Assembly: GCA_007118765.1 (NCBI GenBank)
Contig: SKQZ01000181.1
Span: 1 to 10,329 of the forward strand
Origin: Candidatus Hydrogenedentota bacterium
GTDB taxonomy: Bacteria; Hydrogenedentota; Hydrogenedentia; Hydrogenedentales; CAITNO01
Length of the DNA: 10,329 bases
Direction: 5' to 3'
Shown: positions 7,378 through 10,329 of the stretch, piece by piece
How the letters are laid out: each line of letters opens with the position of its first letter
Position numbering within the stretch: position 1 is the stretch's first letter
Position numbers and translations under genes: made by a program
The notes under the pieces: generated by a model
What the model saw: the letters and a program-made list of their open reading frames with translations, nothing else
The model's database searches: none
What the model was told of the DNA's origin: nothing

Positions 7378-8565
7378 ATGAATCAACGGGTGCTTATGGT
7401 AATTATGGAAGAGCACAAAACATACCTCGAACGTGTTGCGCTGCCGTGGGCGTGTATTGTTGTTGGCCTGTTGGCGGTGAGCGGAACCCTCGCGCAGGAT
7501 GCCGCCGCTCACAGTAACGGACGGCGTCTGTTCGCAGGCGCCAACAGTATGCTGCGCGATGGCTTTATTGAAGAAGGCGACGCCCTGTTGCGGGCGCTTA
7601 ACCATAGCGCATGTGACGATCCCCTCCTGTTGCTTGAAACCTTTGGAAAGACAGCGTACAGACAGGGTGTGGTGAAACAGGCGATTGACCCCATGCTCGC
7701 CGAGGCCAACTACGCGGGGGCACTCAGAACCCTCCTCTACACCGGATACTGGAGCGATGCCGCTTTTGTTGCGGAACGCATCATGACGCTTGAGGAACTG
7801 GTTTTTTTTGTTGAAGAACATGCCACCACCGTATCGGCGCGAGCGGTTGACATGGCCGGGATGCACACGTTACTGGCGCGGCGTTTGGCACGGGCAGGTC
7901 ACTGGTCTGATGCCGCCTCCTTCCACCAAAACACCCCTTCCGATGATCCGGAGCACGCATCGTCACAACTAACAGCAAGTGCATTGACCATAGCCGACCA
8001 TCTTAAAAACGCAATGGACACGTCACAGCCCAAAAAAGTGCGGGCACAAAACTACTTTGCGGCGGGTAAAACCGTTTTCGCCGATGGCAGCCGGCTCATG
8101 CGTCCGTTGTTGCCGACAGAACGGTTCCGGGGATATGTTCTGGTGTATCCCGCCGAAACCGGCCCGTTGGAAGCGGATGATGCCCTTCAGACGCGCATCT
8201 CCGAAAGCGCCCCAACACCCGGCGGACGCTTGTATCATACCCATGTGGCGGCGGCATTGATGAAACGTTGCGCAATGCTTTTGCCGGACAATCATGTACT
8301 GACCGCGGAAGCCTTGTATCTTGGCGGCATATACCTTCACGGGCATGATCCGGATGCGGCCGATTGGTTTTACAAGGCGCTGGTGCGGCGCAACCCGAAC
8401 TTCCTCATCGCACAACAGGCAGACGAGCTGCGCTGGTTTCCCAACGAGTTTACCGACGAGGAAGCCTATGCGCCGCTGCCGGAACGTCCCTACAAGTGGC
8501 GTCGTGGCCCCGGAGTGCGTGTCTTGAGACGGGCGATGGAGTTTGCGCTGCAATTTGTGTCTTGA
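7378..8565 (+). CDS. Exported or membrane-anchored helical-repeat (TPR-like) protein of unknown function
   Basis: I do not recognise a named family. From the ATG at 7378 the protein has 395 residues. A basic stretch with KTYLER and the hydrophobic core VALPWACIVVGLLAVSGTLA (20-39), followed by QDAAA, makes a signal peptide or anchor, so the rest is probably periplasmic or outer-membrane facing. The body is mainly alpha-helical with TPR-like pairs: a G-[YH]-WSDAA unit occurs at 123-129 and again at 174-180, and residues 286-345 form a longer helical stretch ending in ADWFYKALVRRNPN. No catalytic motif is visible. The start is uncertain: an in-frame TTG at 7348 and ATGs at 7396 and 7405 compete, and no site has a strong Shine-Dalgarno; a GAAGA 8 nt upstream mildly favours 7378, while 7405 gives the most typical signal-peptide length. 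The extended -10 at 7320-7328 drives it. The GH5 gene follows 71 bp later on the same strand, so the two may be co-transcribed. Confidence 0.85.
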   Translation: MNQRVLMVIMEEHKTYLERVALPWACIVVGLLAVSGTLAQDAAAHSNGRRLFAGANSMLRDGFIEEGDALLRALNHSACDDPLLLLETFGKTAYRQGVVKQAIDPMLAEANYAGALRTLLYTGYWSDAAFVAERIMTLEELVFFVEEHATTVSARAVDMAGMHTLLARRLARAGHWSDAASFHQNTPSDDPEHASSQLTASALTIADHLKNAMDTSQPKKVRAQNYFAAGKTVFADGSRLMRPLLPTERFRGYVLVYPAETGPLEADDALQTRISESAPTPGGRLYHTHVAAALMKRCAMLLPDNHVLTAEALYLGGIYLHGHDPDAADWFYKALVRRNPNFLIAQQADELRWFPNEFTDEEAYAPLPERPYKWRRGPGVRVLRRAMEFALQFVS

Positions 8566-8636
8566 AGGTTCGTTTTACGGGCTTTGGAAACCACGCGACG
8601 CCATACATAACAACCGCTTACAAGGACGATAATACG

Positions 8637-10217
8637 ATGCAGACCGAACATTGGTTAATTCTGTTTCTATGCGGCATGTTCCTGTTGCCGGCCGCGGATG
8701 CCGGTGCAGCAATGTCCCGCCTGACGATTCAAGACGAAATGATTGTGGACGGGCATGGCCGCCAGATATTTTTATGGGGCATGAACCTCGGCGAAAAATC
8801 CTCGGCGCGACGACATGAAAGCTGGCATGGCCCTGAAGAATTCCACGACCTGCGACGTTGGGGCATGAATGCCGTGCGGCTGCTTATTTTTTGGTCCGCT
8901 GTGGAGCCGACGCCGGGCATATACGACGACGCCTACCTTGAAGGTGTTGATAAGCGGATCCGTTGGGCGCAAGAGGCCGGATTATTCGTGGTATTGGACA
9001 TGCATCAGGACTTGTGGAGCGAGGCAGTGCCGGGCGGCAACGGCGCCCCGGCATGGGCCACCCTTGACGACGGAGAACCGCATCGGTTTCTGGGCGGCGC
9101 ATGGAGCACGGCCTATTTTACAAGCCCGCAGGTCCAACGCGCTTTTGATAATTTCTGGGCGAATGCACCCGGCCCGGGCGATGTCGGTATTCAGGATCGA
9201 TTTGCGCTGGCATGGCAACATGTTGCCCGGCGTTATGTGGATACGCCCGCCGTGATCGGATTCGACATTTTGAACGAGCCCTTTCCGGGTTCGCCCATTC
9301 GGGAGGTGGCATTGGCAATATGGCGTGCCATCCCCGCAATATTCCGGGGCGCCTCCATGCCCAACGGTTTCGGTGCGTTGTTGGCCAGTTTGGAGGAAAG
9401 ACCTCTCCCAGCCTGGCTATTGGATGCTTTGGACGATCCCACGCGGCATCGTCGTGCACTGGAAGCGGTCACGCCAACCGCACAGACCTTCGAACGCGAA
9501 AAACTCATGCCCATGTACCGGCGGGTTCACAACGCCATCCGCGAAGTACATCCCCACGGCATCTTCTTCCTTGAACCTTCGGTACTGGCCAACGTAGGCG
9601 TCCCCAGCGCGATTGCGCCTCTGACCGACGACCACGGGGAACGCGACCCGTTGCAAGCCTACATGCCACACGCCTATGACATTGTCGTGGACACCCCGTT
9701 GGCACATCAACCAAGCGAAAACCGACTTCGCGTCATATTCAACCAGCAGCAACGAGATGCCGGGACGTTGGGCATGCCGTTGTTAATCGGCGAATGGGGC
9801 GCATTTTACGGCAACCATAGAACACAAGACGCCGCACGCATCAAAGGAGCGTTATTGGAAGAGAAAAGCATGGGCGCCTTCTATTGGGATTATCATCGCG
9901 GCATTGAGGAGGCGGCATATTTTGAGTCGTTGGCACGACCGCAGCCCGTGGCAGTAGCCGGGCGCGTACAGCAGGTCGCTTTCGACCCGGCCTCTGGTGT
10001 GTTCAACTGCACATGGGATGCCGACCCGGGGATTGCGGCGGATTCCGTGTTTGCCGCGCCCGCATTCTGGAGTGCCGCCCCGCCGGTAACACGGGTGACC
10101 CCGGAAACGGCAGCCGTGCGCGTGGAACATCATCCCGAACACGCCGACACAGTCTATGTGAAGGTCACAACACCCGATGCGCCCACGTCAATCACGCTTA
10201 CCATGCAGCCGGGTTAA
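8637..10217 (+). CDS. Secreted GH5 glycoside hydrolase, endoglycoceramidase type
   Basis: The 526-residue protein starts with a signal peptide (hydrophobic 6-20, likely cut within ADAGAA, 20-25). The mature N-terminus carries the family opening VDGHGRQIFLWGMN (37-50). The (beta/alpha)8 GH5 domain then shows RLLIFWSAVEPTPGIYD (81-97), LDMHQDLWSE (120-129), a GGNGAPAW loop (133-140), the acid/base in ILNEP (E214), PHAYD (H345, Y347), the nucleophile in LLIGEWGAF (E386), and FYWDYHRG (415-422). Together the DMHQD, GxGAPAW and NEPFPG motifs point to endoglycoceramidase-like GH5 enzymes rather than cellulases. Characterised relatives cleave the glycan from glycosphingolipids, and some act on sterol glucosides. 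About 435-526 fits the beta-sandwich C-terminal domain of these enzymes. The ATG at 8637 is chosen because AAGGA lies 10 nt upstream and the signal peptide follows directly; the open frame back to 8364 only overlaps the previous gene. Substrate is unproven. A weak promoter (TTGGAA 8584, CATAAC 8606) could exist in the 71-bp gap. Confidence 0.93.
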   Translation: MQTEHWLILFLCGMFLLPAADAGAAMSRLTIQDEMIVDGHGRQIFLWGMNLGEKSSARRHESWHGPEEFHDLRRWGMNAVRLLIFWSAVEPTPGIYDDAYLEGVDKRIRWAQEAGLFVVLDMHQDLWSEAVPGGNGAPAWATLDDGEPHRFLGGAWSTAYFTSPQVQRAFDNFWANAPGPGDVGIQDRFALAWQHVARRYVDTPAVIGFDILNEPFPGSPIREVALAIWRAIPAIFRGASMPNGFGALLASLEERPLPAWLLDALDDPTRHRRALEAVTPTAQTFEREKLMPMYRRVHNAIREVHPHGIFFLEPSVLANVGVPSAIAPLTDDHGERDPLQAYMPHAYDIVVDTPLAHQPSENRLRVIFNQQQRDAGTLGMPLLIGEWGAFYGNHRTQDAARIKGALLEEKSMGAFYWDYHRGIEEAAYFESLARPQPVAVAGRVQQVAFDPASGVFNCTWDADPGIAADSVFAAPAFWSAAPPVTRVTPETAAVRVEHHPEHADTVYVKVTTPDAPTSITLTMQPG

Positions 10218-10222
10218 CCCGG
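10209..10222 (+). terminator. 14-bp palindrome over the GH5 stop codon, possible weak terminator
   Basis: CCGGGTTAACCCGG is a perfect palindrome containing the TAA stop (10215-10217). As RNA it gives a 5-bp GC-rich stem with a UUAA loop, followed by AU-rich sequence (ATATTT) rather than a true U-run. It may act as a weak or bidirectional terminator. The remaining intergenic bases to 10303 contain only a poor 5-bp stem (10259-10263 with 10279-10283). Confidence 0.35.
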
Positions 10223-10303
10223 ATATTTCATCAGGTTTTGTCGTGAGCCTGTGAAGATTGCGCCAGAGCAGGTGTTTTGCGCAGGCCGCCGGCTGACAGC
10301 GTG

Positions 10304-10329
10304 TTAGTACACGTCGAAGTCGGCGGACA
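10304..10329 (-). CDS. Possible C-terminal end of a leftward gene entering from the right edge
   Basis: Read on the minus strand, the last bases give seven codons, SADFDVY, then TAA at 10304-10306. An 86-bp gap to the GH5 stop would be a normal convergent spacing, and the residues are ordinary protein-like. Seven codons are far too few to identify a product or to prove coding. Confidence 0.2.

Noticed and set aside
6981..7517. Plus-strand open frame bridging the acyltransferase and the next gene
   Set aside because: It overlaps both real genes out of frame and crosses the stem-loop and promoter; the translation shows no domain.
6793..7866. 357-codon minus-strand open frame spanning the acyltransferase, the intergenic gap and the TPR-like gene
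   Set aside because: It runs antisense across two better-supported genes and the promoter between them, and has no recognisable domain.
8364..8636. N-terminal extension of the GH5 gene into the preceding gene
   Set aside because: It would overlap the upstream gene by about 200 bp and would place the signal peptide internally. The ATG at 8637 has a Shine-Dalgarno and a proper signal peptide.
1..10329. CRISPR arrays, tRNA or rRNA genes, insertion sequences, toxin-antitoxin or phage-defence genes
   Set aside because: No regularly spaced repeats, no tRNA-like folding blocks, no transposase-like proteins and no terminal inverted repeats were seen when reading both strands.

Overview
The window reads as a stretch of chromosome from a diderm (Gram-negative-type) bacterium with moderately high GC and dense coding. 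The main clue is the long TamB-family gene at the left edge, because TamB belongs to outer-membrane biogenesis. An exported endoglycoceramidase-type glycosidase and two poorly characterised TPR-like proteins would suit an uncultivated environmental lineage, but the sequence alone does not fix a phylum. There are no tRNA, rRNA, insertion sequence, phage or CRISPR signatures.

Layout, left to right. (1) 1-4007 (+) is the C-terminal part (about 1,330 residues) of a TamB/DUF490 protein whose start lies outside the window. (2) 4001-5332 (-) is a convergent gene overlapping tamB by 7 bp. It encodes a 443-residue, apparently tail-anchored cytoplasmic protein in which TPR-like helices flank a module resembling the EF-Tu domain 2 beta-barrel, followed by a GYF_2-like segment and one C-terminal membrane helix. 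This is the most unusual item here. (3) 5333-5605 is a divergent intergenic region with small repeats and weak promoter-like elements. (4) 5606-6400 (+) is an exodeoxyribonuclease III / AP endonuclease. It is joined by an ATGA stop/start overlap to (5) 6397-7224 (+), a PlsC-type acyltransferase with a variant motif III. (6) 7225-7377 holds a strong stem-loop and an extended -10 promoter with a perfect TATAAT. (7) 7378-8565 (+) is an exported or membrane-anchored helical-repeat protein of unknown function. (8) 8637-10217 (+) is a secreted family GH5 glycoside hydrolase of the endoglycoceramidase type. (9) 10218-10329 is intergenic, with a 14-bp palindrome at the GH5 stop codon and possibly the last codons of a leftward gene entering from the right.

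How the genes may work together. Three of the six genes have envelope or lipid themes: TamB (lipid or protein transport to the outer membrane), the PlsC-like enzyme (phospholipid acyl remodelling) and the GH5 enzyme (glycolipid headgroup cleavage). The TPR proteins could be envelope-associated partners. This link is inferred from proximity. The only arrangement the sequence directly supports as co-translated is xth-plsC, and the two genes downstream of the 7320-7328 promoter may form a second transcription unit.
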